DNA of 64,000 nt from JBKPNJ01 sp963695705 (GTDB taxonomy: Bacteria > Actinomycetota > Actinomycetes > Propionibacteriales > Nocardioidaceae): positions 186,001 to 250,000 of the forward strand of contig CAVOHB010000010.1 of assembly GCA_963695705.1 (NCBI GenBank). Reading direction: 5' to 3'. A program made the position numbers and the translations under genes. The notes beneath the pieces are model-generated. The model did not search any database. It saw only the letters and a program-made list of their open reading frames with translations, and was not told the origin of the DNA. How positions within the stretch are numbered: the stretch's first letter is position 1; each line of letters begins with the position of its first letter. Shown in pieces: positions 25,154 through 34,238 of the stretch.

Positions 25154-25844
25154 GTGAGCCAACTGACCCCGACAGCCCGCACCACGTTCGGACGGCACCG
25201 CGAGCGCGGCGGGCATGACCGCGAACTGCTGCAGGCGATCCTGGACGCGGGGACGATCTGCCACTTCGGCATCGTCGTGGACGGTGCGCCGATGGTGGTC
25301 CCGACGGTCTACGGCCGTGACGGTGACACTGTTCTACCTGCATGGCTCGGTAGCCAGCCAGTCGCTGATGGCGGCCGGTGGTGGTATCGACATCTGCATG
25401 ACCGTGTCGCTGGTCGACGGCCTCGTGCTGGCGCGGTCGGTCTTCGAGCACAGCGTCAACTACCGCAGCGCGATGGTCTACGGGCGGAGCCGGCTGGTGT
25501 CGGATGCGGCGGAGAAGCTCGTCGCCCTGCACGCCGTCACCGACCACGTGTGTCCCGGTCAGTGGAACTATGCTCGGCGGCCCAGCAAGAAGGAGCTGGC
25601 CGCGACGACCGTGATCGCGTTGCCGCTGCAGGAGGCGAGCAGCAAGGTACGCGACAGTGGGCCCGGCGACTCCGACGGGCCGGATCGGGATCTGCCGATC
25701 TGGGCGGGCGTGCTGCCGATCCGCACCCTGTTCGGCACGCCGATCGACGACCCGGCCGCGGCCCGCCCGATCGACACGCCGGCCCACGTGTCCGGTCTGG
25801 TCGGGCTGGCGACGGAGGACCGGCGTGCGCCACTTCAGCGTTGA
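25154..25844 (+). pseudogene. Pyridoxamine-5'-phosphate-oxidase-family flavin-binding protein, one frameshift
   Basis: The first frame (from 25154) gives FGRHRERGGHDRELLQAILD and VPTVYGRDGDT. The protein resumes one base later with FYLHGSVASQSLMAAGGG and continues to a normal C-terminus. Together they form a standard ~225-residue member of the split-barrel PPOX family (FMN-binding, function mostly unknown). The break is a single extra base at about 25325-25335 in an otherwise perfect gene, so a sequencing error is quite possible. Confidence 0.8.
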
Positions 25845-26142
25845 CGACCAAGCCGCCGAGCGGCGTCGTGGCGACTCTCCCTATCTGGAGTTCCTACGGG
25901 TGCCGACGATGAGCGCCGGGCTGTACGAGCTGGCCGCCGGGGACACCGACATCCAGACGCCCCACCGCGAGGACGAGCTGTATGTCGTTCTCGGGGGTCA
26001 CGGCTCGTTCACCGCCGCTGGGACCACGATCGGGGTTGCCGCCGGGTCGGTGATCTTCGTGCCGGCACGCGAGGCTCACCTCTTCCACGACATCGTCGAG
26101 GATCTCAGGGTGCTGGTCTTCTTCTCACCGGCGGAGACCTGA
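25825..26142 (+). CDS. Small cupin-domain protein
   Basis: The 105-residue single-domain cupin has TPHREDELYVVLGGHGSF as the first cupin motif (metal-ligand His and Glu) and VPAREAHLFHDI as the second. GTG at 25825 overlaps the end of the PPOX-family gene by 20 bp, so the two are coupled. Possible roles include dioxygenase-like or small-molecule-binding protein; no substrate is evident. Confidence 0.8.
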   Translation: MRHFSVDDQAAERRRGDSPYLEFLRVPTMSAGLYELAAGDTDIQTPHREDELYVVLGGHGSFTAAGTTIGVAAGSVIFVPAREAHLFHDIVEDLRVLVFFSPAET

Positions 26143-26179
26143 TCACCGCACGCGGCTGACGTTTGACCGCGTCAGCTCG

Positions 26180-26335
26180 GTGGTCACACCGGTCGAGGAC
26201 TTCCTGCTGCTCCAGGCCTATGCGGACTCCGGCGAGGACCTGGCGTTCGTCGAGGACGTCGTCGCGCGGCATCTCGTGCGGTTCGGCGAGCAGGACCGGC
26301 TGACCGTGCAGTGGGAGCCGGTCGGGTCGCCCTGA
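26180..26335 (+). pseudogene. Possible DUF2218 C-terminal remnant
   Basis: The frame gives VVTPVEDFLLLQAYADSGED and ends VARHLVRFGEQDRLTVQW. The last 20 residues match the C-terminus of DUF2218 proteins (VxRHLxRFGxxDELTVxW). A full DUF2218 protein is about 90-100 residues; here the N-terminal half is missing or lies in the cupin overlap without a start codon. It could be a genuine 51-residue ORF. Confidence 0.35.
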
Positions 26336-26415
26336 CGCCGTTTGCTTCCGGTCTGTCCGTTTTGCCGGTGGCGGGCCATACTCATCGAGAGCCGCCGAGC
26401 ATCGAGGAGGTGCCC

Positions 26416-26964
26416 ATGAGCGTTCGGCTACGCAGGACGTCGGGGAGGGCCCTGACCACTCTCATCAGCCTGATCGGACTGTTGGCCGCCACGGTGGGCG
26501 TCACCGCCGCCGCACCATTGCGCGTGACGATCCCGCCGTACGGTACCGACCCGGTCGTCGTCAGGCACTCGCCGCAGCCGCCGCCGAAGGCTATCAACCT
26601 ACGGCCGGGCGAGCACCGCAACTTCGACCGTGTCGTCATCGACCTGCGCGGAAAGATTCCCGGCTACGACGTGCGATACGTCCGCCGGCTGGTCTACGAC
26701 GGGTCCGGCGACCCGGTGCCACTGCGCGGGCGGCGTTTCATCGCTGTCGCACTGATGCCGGCCAACGCGCACGACCGGAACGGGAACAACCTGTACGTCG
26801 GACCGAGGCTCCAGCAGCTGCAGATGCCGACGCTGCGCGGCGTGGCGTTCACCGGCGACTTCGAAGGAGTGGTTTCGTTCGGTCTCTCACTGAGCCACCG
26901 GGCCCCGTTCCGGGTGTTCACACTCTCGGCACCCAGCCGGATCGTGATCGACCTGCGGCACTGA
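26416..26964 (+). CDS. Secreted AMIN-like domain protein
   Basis: The 182-residue protein has an N-terminal signal segment (TTLISLIGLLAATVGVTAAA) and one AMIN-like domain. Hallmarks are FDRVVIDLRGKIPGYDVRYV, then YDGSGDPVPLRG, and a terminal PSRIVIDLRH. AMIN-type domains bind peptidoglycan or envelope structures. ATG at 26416 follows GAGGAGGTGCCC; the open frame upstream lacks support. It is monocistronic. Confidence 0.75.
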   Translation: MSVRLRRTSGRALTTLISLIGLLAATVGVTAAAPLRVTIPPYGTDPVVVRHSPQPPPKAINLRPGEHRNFDRVVIDLRGKIPGYDVRYVRRLVYDGSGDPVPLRGRRFIAVALMPANAHDRNGNNLYVGPRLQQLQMPTLRGVAFTGDFEGVVSFGLSLSHRAPFRVFTLSAPSRIVIDLRH

Positions 26965-27027
26965 CCGACTGCTGGTTGCCTTGGTCTGAACGTCGTCGGT
27001 CCCGGCAACGCAGGAAGAAGGTCGTTG

Positions 27028-29205
27028 ATGGTCATCAGTGGTCTTTCCCCAAGGAAGCGGCGGTTGGCACTCGTGGTCGCCGGCCTTCTCCCCGTCGCCA
27101 TGTTCGTTCCCGCCAGCTCCGCCCGGCTCGCTGACACCGCGCCGGGAGCGCCCGGCGGGCCCGCGCTCTGGACCCGGGGCAACAAGACCGGCTTCGGAAC
27201 CGCCCGCACGCTGGCGAGCAAGGTCTGGTACACGGTCGGAGACGGCAAGGCGACGGAGCTCTTCTACCCGCGCATCGACACGCCCAGCGTCCGCGACTCG
27301 CAGTTGATCGTCACCGACGGGCAGACCTTCACCGACCGGGAGGACCGCGACACCACTCACCAGACCCGGGTTCTGCCCGGCCGGGGCTTGACGTACCGCG
27401 TCGTCAACACCGCGAAGTCCGGCCGTTACCGGATCACGAAGACCTTCGTAACCGATCCGGCGCGGTCGACGGTGCTGGTCAAGATCCGTTTCGTCTCGCT
27501 GACCGGGCGGCCCTACCAGGTGTACGTGCTGCACGACCCCGCGCTGGGAAACGACGGTACTGACGACACCGGCTCTGGCCTGCACGGCACATTGCTGTCC
27601 GCCCAGAGCGACATCGGCAGCGCACTCGCCGCGGATCCGGCCCTGACCCAGACCTCGAGCGGGTACCTCGGCGTCAGCGACGGCTGGACCGACCTGCGTA
27701 CTGATCACCGGATGGACTGGTCATACATCGCCCCGACGCCCGGCAACGTGGTGCAGACCGGCCGGACGATCCTCTCCGGACTGCCCGGAGCGCAGCGCCT
27801 GACGCTGGCGGTCGGCTTCGGCACCGACTCCGCCGCCGCGGCGGCCGCGGCGCGGGCGTCGTTGCACACCGGCTTCGGGCAGGTGTCCCAGGAGTACGGA
27901 GCCGGGTGGCGCTCGTACCTGAGCAAGCTGGACCCGAACCCGCAGAGCGCGCAGCGCTGGCGCACGACGTACCGCGTCTCGGAGATGGTCCTCGCCGCCA
28001 GCGAGGACAAGACGTTCCGAGGCGGCTTCGTAGCGGCACCGGCGCGCCCGTGGGCGTGGGCGACCGAGCTTCGCGACATCGCGGTCTACCACGCGGTGTG
28101 GTCGCGCGACCTGTACCAGATCGCGACGGGTCTGCTGGCCGATGGCGACCGGCCGGCAGCCAACCGGGCTCTGTCCTACCTCTGGGACGTGCAGCAGCGA
28201 CGCGACGGGTCGTTCCCGCAGAACTCCCGGCTCGACGGCACACTCGTCTTCGACAGTCTGCAGATGGACGAGGTCTCGTTCCCCATCGTGCTGGCCTGGC
28301 AGCTGGGCCGGACGGGCGCGGCGGACTGGAAGCACGTCCGCCGGTCGGCGGAGTACCTGGTGGCGCACGGCCCGGCCTCGCTCCAGGAGCGCTGGGAGAA
28401 CCTGCCGGGCTACTCCCCCGCCACGATCGCGGCCGAGATCGCCGGCCTCGTTTGCGCCGCCGACATCGCCCGGCGCAACGGTCACGGACTCACCGCTCGT
28501 CGCTACCTGGCGACCGCGGACGCCTGGCAGCTCAACGTCAACCGGTGGACCCGGACGACCAACGGACCGCTCTCCGGCAATCCTTACTACCTGCGGGTCA
28601 GCGTGACCGGCGACGCGAACGCCGGCACAGAGATCCAGGTTCCGGACGGCGGACCGCTGGTCGACCAACGCGCGATCGTCGACCCCAGCTTCCTGGAGCT
28701 GGTGCGGCTTGGAGTCAAACGCGCCGACGACCCCGGAATCCGCTCCACGCTGGCCGTCATCGACAAGACGCTGAAGTTCCGGACGCCGAACGGCCCGTTC
28801 TGGCGCCGGTCGAGCTTCGACGGGTACGGCGAGAGGCGGGACGGATCCCCCTGGGGACCTACCGACGACGGGTCAGGGCTGACGCTCGGTCGCGGTTGGC
28901 CACTGCTCACCGGCGAACGCGGCGAGTACCGGCTGGCCGATGGCAGATCGGCGCAGCGTTATCTCGACGCCATGGCGCTCTCGGCCAACCGCGGCAGTCA
29001 CTTCATCGCCGAGCAGGTGTGGGACCACCGGCCACCCGCGGGCGACCAGGGCATCCGCGCCGGTGAGGGCTCGACCTCCGCGCGGCCGCTGGCCTGGTCG
29101 CATGCGCAGTTCCTGCGGCTCGCCCGCTCCATCGACGCGGGCTACCCGATCGAAACCCCGCAGATCGTGGCCTGTCGCTACCAGACGGAGCTCTGCCGCC
29201 GCTGA
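27028..29205 (+). CDS. Secreted GH15 glucoamylase/glucodextranase-type enzyme
   Basis: The 725-residue exported protein has a Tat/Sec-like leader (SPRKRRLALVVAGLLPVAMF), an N-terminal beta-sandwich domain of the glucodextranase type (about residues 45-290) and a GH15 (alpha/alpha)6 barrel (about 310-715). In the barrel, YHAVWSRDLYQIATGLLADG is the substrate-binding region. LQERWENLPGYSP holds the likely catalytic acid Glu, and RPLAWSHAQFLRLARS ends the barrel. It should release glucose from alpha-glucans outside the cell. ATG at 27028 is preferred over the preceding TTG, with GGAAGAAGG upstream. It is monocistronic. Confidence 0.9.
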   Translation: MVISGLSPRKRRLALVVAGLLPVAMFVPASSARLADTAPGAPGGPALWTRGNKTGFGTARTLASKVWYTVGDGKATELFYPRIDTPSVRDSQLIVTDGQTFTDREDRDTTHQTRVLPGRGLTYRVVNTAKSGRYRITKTFVTDPARSTVLVKIRFVSLTGRPYQVYVLHDPALGNDGTDDTGSGLHGTLLSAQSDIGSALAADPALTQTSSGYLGVSDGWTDLRTDHRMDWSYIAPTPGNVVQTGRTILSGLPGAQRLTLAVGFGTDSAAAAAAARASLHTGFGQVSQEYGAGWRSYLSKLDPNPQSAQRWRTTYRVSEMVLAASEDKTFRGGFVAAPARPWAWATELRDIAVYHAVWSRDLYQIATGLLADGDRPAANRALSYLWDVQQRRDGSFPQNSRLDGTLVFDSLQMDEVSFPIVLAWQLGRTGAADWKHVRRSAEYLVAHGPASLQERWENLPGYSPATIAAEIAGLVCAADIARRNGHGLTARRYLATADAWQLNVNRWTRTTNGPLSGNPYYLRVSVTGDANAGTEIQVPDGGPLVDQRAIVDPSFLELVRLGVKRADDPGIRSTLAVIDKTLKFRTPNGPFWRRSSFDGYGERRDGSPWGPTDDGSGLTLGRGWPLLTGERGEYRLADGRSAQRYLDAMALSANRGSHFIAEQVWDHRPPAGDQGIRAGEGSTSARPLAWSHAQFLRLARSIDAGYPIETPQIVACRYQTELCRR

Positions 29206-29272
29206 ACGCCTGGGGGGACTTCAACCGTCGCGGTCTCAGCTGCCCGGAATGTGAGATCGTCCGGATCACCCC

Positions 29273-29298
29273 GTTTCGGGTCTTGTCGTTTGGGGTAC
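29273..29298 (+). promoter_or_regulatory. SigB/SigF-type stress promoter
   Basis: GTTT at 29273-29276 and GGGTAC at 29293-29298 are separated by 16 bp, matching the actinobacterial SigB/SigF consensus (GTTT-N14-17-GGGTAY). It lies about 68 bp ahead of the first gene of the three-gene operon below. No competing housekeeping promoter was seen. Confidence 0.6.
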
Positions 29299-29366
29299 TG
29301 TCGCGGCTTACGCCGTAAGCAGCAGGTGCACACACCTGTGCCGATCACGCCAGCAGAGGATCCCAG

Positions 29367-30269
29367 ATGAGCGAACACCGCAACGAACCGCCACTGCCCC
29401 GCGACGACGAGAGTCCTGCCGGATTCCCCGAGACAGCAACCCTCCCGCAGGCCAGCACTACCCCGAAGACGGGGACTCTGCCAGAAGCGGCCACCCCGTA
29501 CGCAGCAGCGGACACCCCTGTCTTCGCCGACGCGGACCCGCTGGGCCGGTACGACGACTCCGGCGAGCAGGAGTCGTCGTCGAAGACCCAGGCTGCGAAG
29601 GATGAGGCGGCCGGTCTGGCACAGACCGCAAAGGACAGCGGTAGCCAGGTCGCGAACACCGCCAAGGAGCAGGGTCGACAGGTCGCGACCGAAGCCGTCG
29701 ATCACGCCCGATCGCTGGTCGACGAGACGCGACAGCAGCTGTCCGATCAGGCGGGTAGCCAGCAGCAGCGCGCGGCGAGTGGCCTGCGCTCGCTCGGCGA
29801 CGAGCTCGGCTCGATGGCCGACAGCAGCGAACAGGCCGGCCTCGGTGCTCAGCTCGCCCGGCAGGCGGCCGACCATGCCCACCAGGTCGCCGGATGGCTG
29901 GACAGCCGGGATCCCAAAGCCCTGCTGGAGGATGTCCGTGGCTTCGCTCGTAGGCGCCCCGGCACGTTCCTGCTGGGCGCTGCCCTCGCCGGGCTCGCCG
30001 CTGGACGGCTGACCCGCGCGGGTGTCGACAATGCACGCAGCGACGACGGCTCGAGCCCGACCCCGGACTCCTCGATCGCGGTCGTACCGGCCGGACAGAA
30101 CGCCGGCGTCTCGAGCGCGTACCCCACCCCGCCCGTCGGGCCCTACGACGACCCGACGCCTACCGGCTACCTGGACCCGAACCGCCCCGTGTCGGCACCG
30201 CGCGGCGACTACGGCGACGCGCCCACGGGTACGACCGACGGCATGGACTCCGGGGAGCCGCTGCGATGA
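29367..30269 (+). CDS. Gln/Ala-rich coiled-coil membrane-anchored protein
   Basis: This 300-residue protein is of unknown function. Residues 1-75 are Pro/Thr-rich. Residues about 75-190 form an amphipathic coiled coil built from short repeats (AKDEAAGLAQTAKDSGSQVA, AKEQGRQVATEA). A short hydrophobic segment FLLGAALAGLAAG lies near residue 210, and the tail is Pro/Asp/Tyr-rich and disordered. This build is common as the first gene of actinobacterial operons with Holin-X and DUF3618 proteins. Its stop overlaps the next start (ATGA). The LEA-like repeat character and the SigB-type promoter fit a stress role. Confidence 0.7.
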   Translation: MSEHRNEPPLPRDDESPAGFPETATLPQASTTPKTGTLPEAATPYAAADTPVFADADPLGRYDDSGEQESSSKTQAAKDEAAGLAQTAKDSGSQVANTAKEQGRQVATEAVDHARSLVDETRQQLSDQAGSQQQRAASGLRSLGDELGSMADSSEQAGLGAQLARQAADHAHQVAGWLDSRDPKALLEDVRGFARRRPGTFLLGAALAGLAAGRLTRAGVDNARSDDGSSPTPDSSIAVVPAGQNAGVSSAYPTPPVGPYDDPTPTGYLDPNRPVSAPRGDYGDAPTGTTDGMDSGEPLR

Positions 30270-30763
30270 CCTACGGCACACCGGAGCAGCCGATGACAGA
30301 CGGCGGCAGCACCCGGGCCGACCTCGGTGGCCGTGGCCGTGCCGTCGGAACCGACGCGCCCTTCAGCCGTGATCCCTCGGAGGCCTCCGTCGGCGAGCTC
30401 ATGGGCGACATCAGTCGCAACCTGTCGACGTTGATGCGGCAGGAGCTCGAGCTTGCGAAGGCCGAGGTCCGGCAGGAGGCAACCAAGGCCGGGAAGGCCG
30501 CCGGGATGCTCGGCGGCGCGGGATTTGCCGGTTACATGACGATTCTCTTCCTCTCCTTCGCACTGTGGTGGGCGTTGGAGAACGTCATGGATGCGGGATG
30601 GGCCGCACTTATCGTCGCCGTCATCTGGGGCGCGGCCGCGGGAGTCCTGTTCGTGGTGGGCCGCAACAAGATGCGCCAGGTAAATCCCAAGCCCGAGCAG
30701 ACCGTCGAGACCATCAAAGAGACCCCGGCAGCGATCAAAGACTCGACCGGCAGAAACTCCTAG
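30266..30763 (+). CDS. Actinobacterial holin-X / DUF1469-type membrane protein
   Basis: The 165-residue protein has GELMGDISRNLSTLMRQELE and LAKAEVRQEATKAG as an amphipathic N-terminal helix. Two membrane helices follow (GFAGYMTILFLSFALWWALE and AALIVAVIWGAAAGVLFVVG), then a charged tail. This matches the 'phage holin family protein' (Holin-X) annotated in non-phage, stress-linked loci. It is translationally coupled to the preceding gene and followed after 9 bp by the DUF3618 gene. Despite the name, no lysis role is implied. Confidence 0.85.
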   Translation: MTYGTPEQPMTDGGSTRADLGGRGRAVGTDAPFSRDPSEASVGELMGDISRNLSTLMRQELELAKAEVRQEATKAGKAAGMLGGAGFAGYMTILFLSFALWWALENVMDAGWAALIVAVIWGAAAGVLFVVGRNKMRQVNPKPEQTVETIKETPAAIKDSTGRNS

Positions 30764-30772
30764 GAGACAACG

Positions 30773-31399
30773 ATGACAACAGACCCCGACCAGATCAGGC
30801 AAGACATAGAGGCAACGCGTGAGACGTTGAGCTCCGAGGTCAACGCGCTCAACGAAAAGGTGAACCCCAGCGTGATCGTGGCCCGCCAGAAGAACAAGGC
30901 ACGCGGCAAGATACTGGGTGCCAAAGACAAGATCATGGGAAGCGCATCGAGCGGCGGCGAACAGGTTTCAGGTGCGATGGGCTCGGTGCACGATCGCGCC
31001 TCGTCCGGGGTTTCGACCATGACCGACGCCGCCTCGTCGGCTCCCGACACGGTGCGCCAGCGGACCGAGGGCAACCCCCTCGCCGCCGGACTGATCGCGT
31101 TCGGACTCGGCTGGTTGGCGTCCTCGCTGCTGCCAGCGAGCGAGGCGGAGCAGCGGGCGGCATCCCAGCTCAAGGAGCGGGCCACCGAACTCGCGGAGCC
31201 GGTGAAGCAGGAGGCCAAGCAGGTCGCCCAGGATGTCGCCGAGCAGCTGAGGGAGCCGGCACAGGAGGCCGTCGAGTCGGTGAAGTCCTCGGCGCAGGAC
31301 GCGGCCGCGACAGTCAAGGATGAGGCACGGTCTGCTCAGTCCACCGTGACCGAGCAGGCGAAGGACTCGCGTGAGTCGGTGCAGGGGGCCGGTCAGTAG
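30773..31399 (+). CDS. DUF3618 protein with coiled-coil tail
   Basis: The 208-residue protein opens with the DUF3618 motif DPDQIRQDIEATRETLSSEV. It has one membrane segment (NPLAAGLIAFGLGWLASSLL) and ends in a long Ala/Gln/Glu repeat (KQEAKQVAQDVAEQLREPA and similar) predicted as coiled coil. It is the third gene of the operon; ATG follows AGGAGACAAC. DUF3618 proteins usually accompany Holin-X proteins; function is unknown. Confidence 0.85.
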   Translation: MTTDPDQIRQDIEATRETLSSEVNALNEKVNPSVIVARQKNKARGKILGAKDKIMGSASSGGEQVSGAMGSVHDRASSGVSTMTDAASSAPDTVRQRTEGNPLAAGLIAFGLGWLASSLLPASEAEQRAASQLKERATELAEPVKQEAKQVAQDVAEQLREPAQEAVESVKSSAQDAAATVKDEARSAQSTVTEQAKDSRESVQGAGQ

Positions 31400-31405
31400 C
31401 TCCGC

Positions 31406-31441
31406 CCGGCGTCACCGCTGAACTCCTGGCGGTGACGCCGG
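31406..31441 (+). terminator. Hairpin terminator after the stress operon
   Basis: A perfect 13-bp stem, CCGGCGTCACCGC / GCGGTGACGCCGG, with a 10-nt loop lies 7 bp after the DUF3618 stop. There is no T-run, as is usual in high-GC actinomycetes. It also separates the operon from the convergent cyclase gene. Confidence 0.8.
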
Positions 31442-31478
31442 CCGGTCCACCCGAGCCGGCATGCCTCAGTGAATGACC

Positions 31479-34145
31479 TCAGTGAATGAGCGGGCGGTCG
31501 TCCGCCGGGCGGGAGTCTCGCGCCGATGCGGCTTGTGCCACGGCAGCCTCGATGTTCATCTTGCTGCCCTCGGCGAGGTATCGGTCCTGGTCGGCGACCG
31601 ACACGTTCTCCCTCGTACCCGCGAATGCCTGGTCGAGGAGCATCTGGTCGGGAGCCGTTCTTGGCAGGCCGGCCGACGCCCGCTGAGCGTCGGCCGCCCC
31701 CACCAGGCGAAGCGCCTGTCCGGGGTCGCCGAACGCGGCGAACGTGAGCGCGAAAACCTCCACAATGGAGATCGACAGGTCGACGTCTGCCAGCGAGAGC
31801 ACACGCGGCGCTAGATCGCAGAGCAGCTCGTAGGCCTGGTCCGGGCCCTCAGCGTGTAACAGGGCAGTGGCCAGGTTCGCCTCGTCGAGGGCAATGGCCC
31901 ACAGGTCCTCGAGTGCAGTGCTGGCGGCGACGGCGGCCCAGCCGGCAGGTACTGCCTCGGAATACCGGCCGGCATCGACGAGGATCACCACGAGGTTGCT
32001 CAAGGCGGTCGACTCCCTGACCGGGTCGCCGATGTCCCGAGCGATTGCGATACTCGCCTCCAGCAGCGCCCTCGCGCCGGGGATGTCACCGGCCATCCGG
32101 TAAGCGATCGCCAGGCTGTTGGACTCACGCGCCTCGCGGCCCCGATCACCGAGTCGTTGTGACATGGCCAGGCTGCGCTCGAGCGTCTCGGTACCGGGGC
32201 GAACGTCGTTCTGTTGCAGCATCGAGATCCCCAGACCGTGAAGTGCATCCACCATCCACGTGCTGTCGTCGCCTTCGGCGATGGAAACCCCGAGTTCGCC
32301 CCATCTCCGGCTCTCCTGGGCGAAGCCGAATCGGTACCAGTAGCCCGCCATATACTTCAGCAGCCGGTAGCCGCACTCGGTGCGCTCGCGCCCGACCTCG
32401 CTCGCGGGGCGCAGGCACCAGTCGAGGGCGGCCCTGACGTCGGCTTCGACCACGGCGATCCGGTCCCTGGCCAGCATCTGGCTCGGTCCCTTGATGAGGT
32501 CACTGGCCGCCTCGGCCAGATCGGCGAACCACCGGGCGTGTCGCAGCCGGACCTCGTCCCTCTCACCGGAGTCGTCCAGTCGGTCCCGGGCGTATGCCCG
32601 GATGGTGGCCAGCATGGAGATGCGGGGCTCTGCGTCCGGTCCGTCGGTGACCCGGACCAGGCTCGCGTCGACGAGATGCGCGACGACGTCCAGCGGATCG
32701 ACGCCTTCGGCACCGGCGACCGACTCGACGGCGTCAAGGTCGCTGCTACTCACGAATGCCCCCAGCCGCCTGAACACGCCTTGGGCTTCGGCGTCGAGAA
32801 GGTCGTAACTCCACGCGATCGTGGCGCCGATGGTTCGCTGTCGAGCGGGTCGATCGGATGCCGTCACACCCTTGCCCAAGCGGTCGTCGAGCCTGCTGAG
32901 CAGGGCCCGGGGGCTCAGCAGCTTGGACCGCGCAGCCGCCAGTTCGATGGCCAGCGGCAGACCGTCGAGCCGGCGGCAGACTTCGACGATGTCGTCGACG
33001 TTCGCATCCGTGAGGGTGAAGCTCGGACGGACCATTCGGGCGTGCGCGACGAACAGCTCGACGGCTCCGGAACGCTCAGCTCCGGACAGGCCCGGCTCCT
33101 CTTCACCGGGCAGTTCGAGCGGCGGAACGGGGTGTTCGTGCTCACCGACCAGGTGCAGCGGGCGACGGGAGGTGGCCAGGACACGAACGCGCGGCGCTGC
33201 CCCGAGCAGCTCGCTGACCACAACGTCGGCGTCGGGGATCTGCTCGAGGTTGTCGAGAAGGATGAGCGAGCTGTGTTCATGCAGGAACCGCCGCACCCTT
33301 TCGCGCGGAGGGTCCTCGGTGGTGCCTGCCGCGTCCAGCGCCTCCGCGATCGCCGCCCAGACCGCATCCGCACGGTCGGCGGTGTGCAGCGGGACGAAGT
33401 AGACGCCATGCGGGAACTCCCCCTCCATCGCAGCGGCCAGGGCCAGGGCGAGCCGGGTCTTCCCGGTACCGCCGGGGCCGGTGAGCGTCACGATGCGCAC
33501 GTCGGTCTGCCTCATCAAAGCCTGCAGTTCGGAAAGCTCTCCGGGCCGACCGATCAACGGCGTGGGGGGCCTCGGGAGGTTGGCCAGAGTGCCGAGGCTG
33601 CGCAATGCCGGGAACTCCGACGCCAGGTCCGGGGCGACGATGTCGTGGAGGTGCTGGGGCTCCTCGAGGTCTTTGAGCCGATGCCAGCCGAGGTCGCGCA
33701 GCATCACCTGGGGACCGAGGTCGGTGAGCAGCGAGCGGGTCGGTTCCGAGACGACGATCTGACCGCCGTGTGCCGCGGCCGCTATCCGCGCCGCGCGGTG
33801 CACGTCGATCCCGATGTAACCGTCCTCATGCCACTGCGGTTCACCGGTATGGACGCCCATCCGTACACGCACCGGAACGTCGTCCGGCCATTCGTGAGCC
33901 AGCAGCTCCCGTTGCCCCTGGATCGCCGCGTTCAGCGCGTCGCGTGCCGAGCCGAAGACGACGAAGAAGCTGTCACCCTCGGTGCCCATCTCATGTCCAT
34001 GATGGGCGACGAAGGCCTTCCGAAGGATCAGCCGGTGCGCCGAGAGCGCCTCGCCCCACCGGCGGCCCAGCACGTTGAGCATGGACGTCGAGCCCTCGAT
34101 GTCGCTGAACAACAGCGTCACCGTCCCACTCGGCAGGGCGCCCAT
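31479..34145 (-). CDS. Class III nucleotidyl cyclase fused to STAND ATPase and TPR repeats
   Basis: The 888-residue signalling protein starts with a class III cyclase domain (about 8-165). Its metal aspartates are D15 (LLFSDIEGST) and D58 (MGTEGDSFFVVF). DVHRAARIAAAAHGG follows, where the usual transition-state Asn is His116 and Arg120 is kept. An AfsR-like STAND NTPase (about 195-520) has P-loop GPGGTGKT (223-230), Walker B LILLDNLEQI and LPLAIELAAARSKLLSPRAL. A TPR-rich region runs to the C-terminus. No LuxR/SARP DNA-binding domain is visible. The ATP-specifying Lys is not obvious (Met in EMGTEGD), so activity and nucleotide are uncertain. It is divergent from a cNMP-binding protein. Confidence 0.88.
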   Translation of the reverse strand: MGALPSGTVTLLFSDIEGSTSMLNVLGRRWGEALSAHRLILRKAFVAHHGHEMGTEGDSFFVVFGSARDALNAAIQGQRELLAHEWPDDVPVRVRMGVHTGEPQWHEDGYIGIDVHRAARIAAAAHGGQIVVSEPTRSLLTDLGPQVMLRDLGWHRLKDLEEPQHLHDIVAPDLASEFPALRSLGTLANLPRPPTPLIGRPGELSELQALMRQTDVRIVTLTGPGGTGKTRLALALAAAMEGEFPHGVYFVPLHTADRADAVWAAIAEALDAAGTTEDPPRERVRRFLHEHSSLILLDNLEQIPDADVVVSELLGAAPRVRVLATSRRPLHLVGEHEHPVPPLELPGEEEPGLSGAERSGAVELFVAHARMVRPSFTLTDANVDDIVEVCRRLDGLPLAIELAAARSKLLSPRALLSRLDDRLGKGVTASDRPARQRTIGATIAWSYDLLDAEAQGVFRRLGAFVSSSDLDAVESVAGAEGVDPLDVVAHLVDASLVRVTDGPDAEPRISMLATIRAYARDRLDDSGERDEVRLRHARWFADLAEAASDLIKGPSQMLARDRIAVVEADVRAALDWCLRPASEVGRERTECGYRLLKYMAGYWYRFGFAQESRRWGELGVSIAEGDDSTWMVDALHGLGISMLQQNDVRPGTETLERSLAMSQRLGDRGREARESNSLAIAYRMAGDIPGARALLEASIAIARDIGDPVRESTALSNLVVILVDAGRYSEAVPAGWAAVAASTALEDLWAIALDEANLATALLHAEGPDQAYELLCDLAPRVLSLADVDLSISIVEVFALTFAAFGDPGQALRLVGAADAQRASAGLPRTAPDQMLLDQAFAGTRENVSVADQDRYLAEGSKMNIEAAVAQAASARDSRPADDRPLIH

Positions 34146-34238
34146 GCTGGCAGTATCGTTCCAATCGGCCGGTTCAGTGAAGTTTTGTCGGACTTCGTTA
34201 CGCACGGTATCCGTTCGAGAGTGCCGAGAGGTGATGGC

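Noticed and set aside
30266..30763. Prophage holin
   Set aside because: The gene lies in a chromosomal stress-type operon with DUF3618 and no phage genes nearby.
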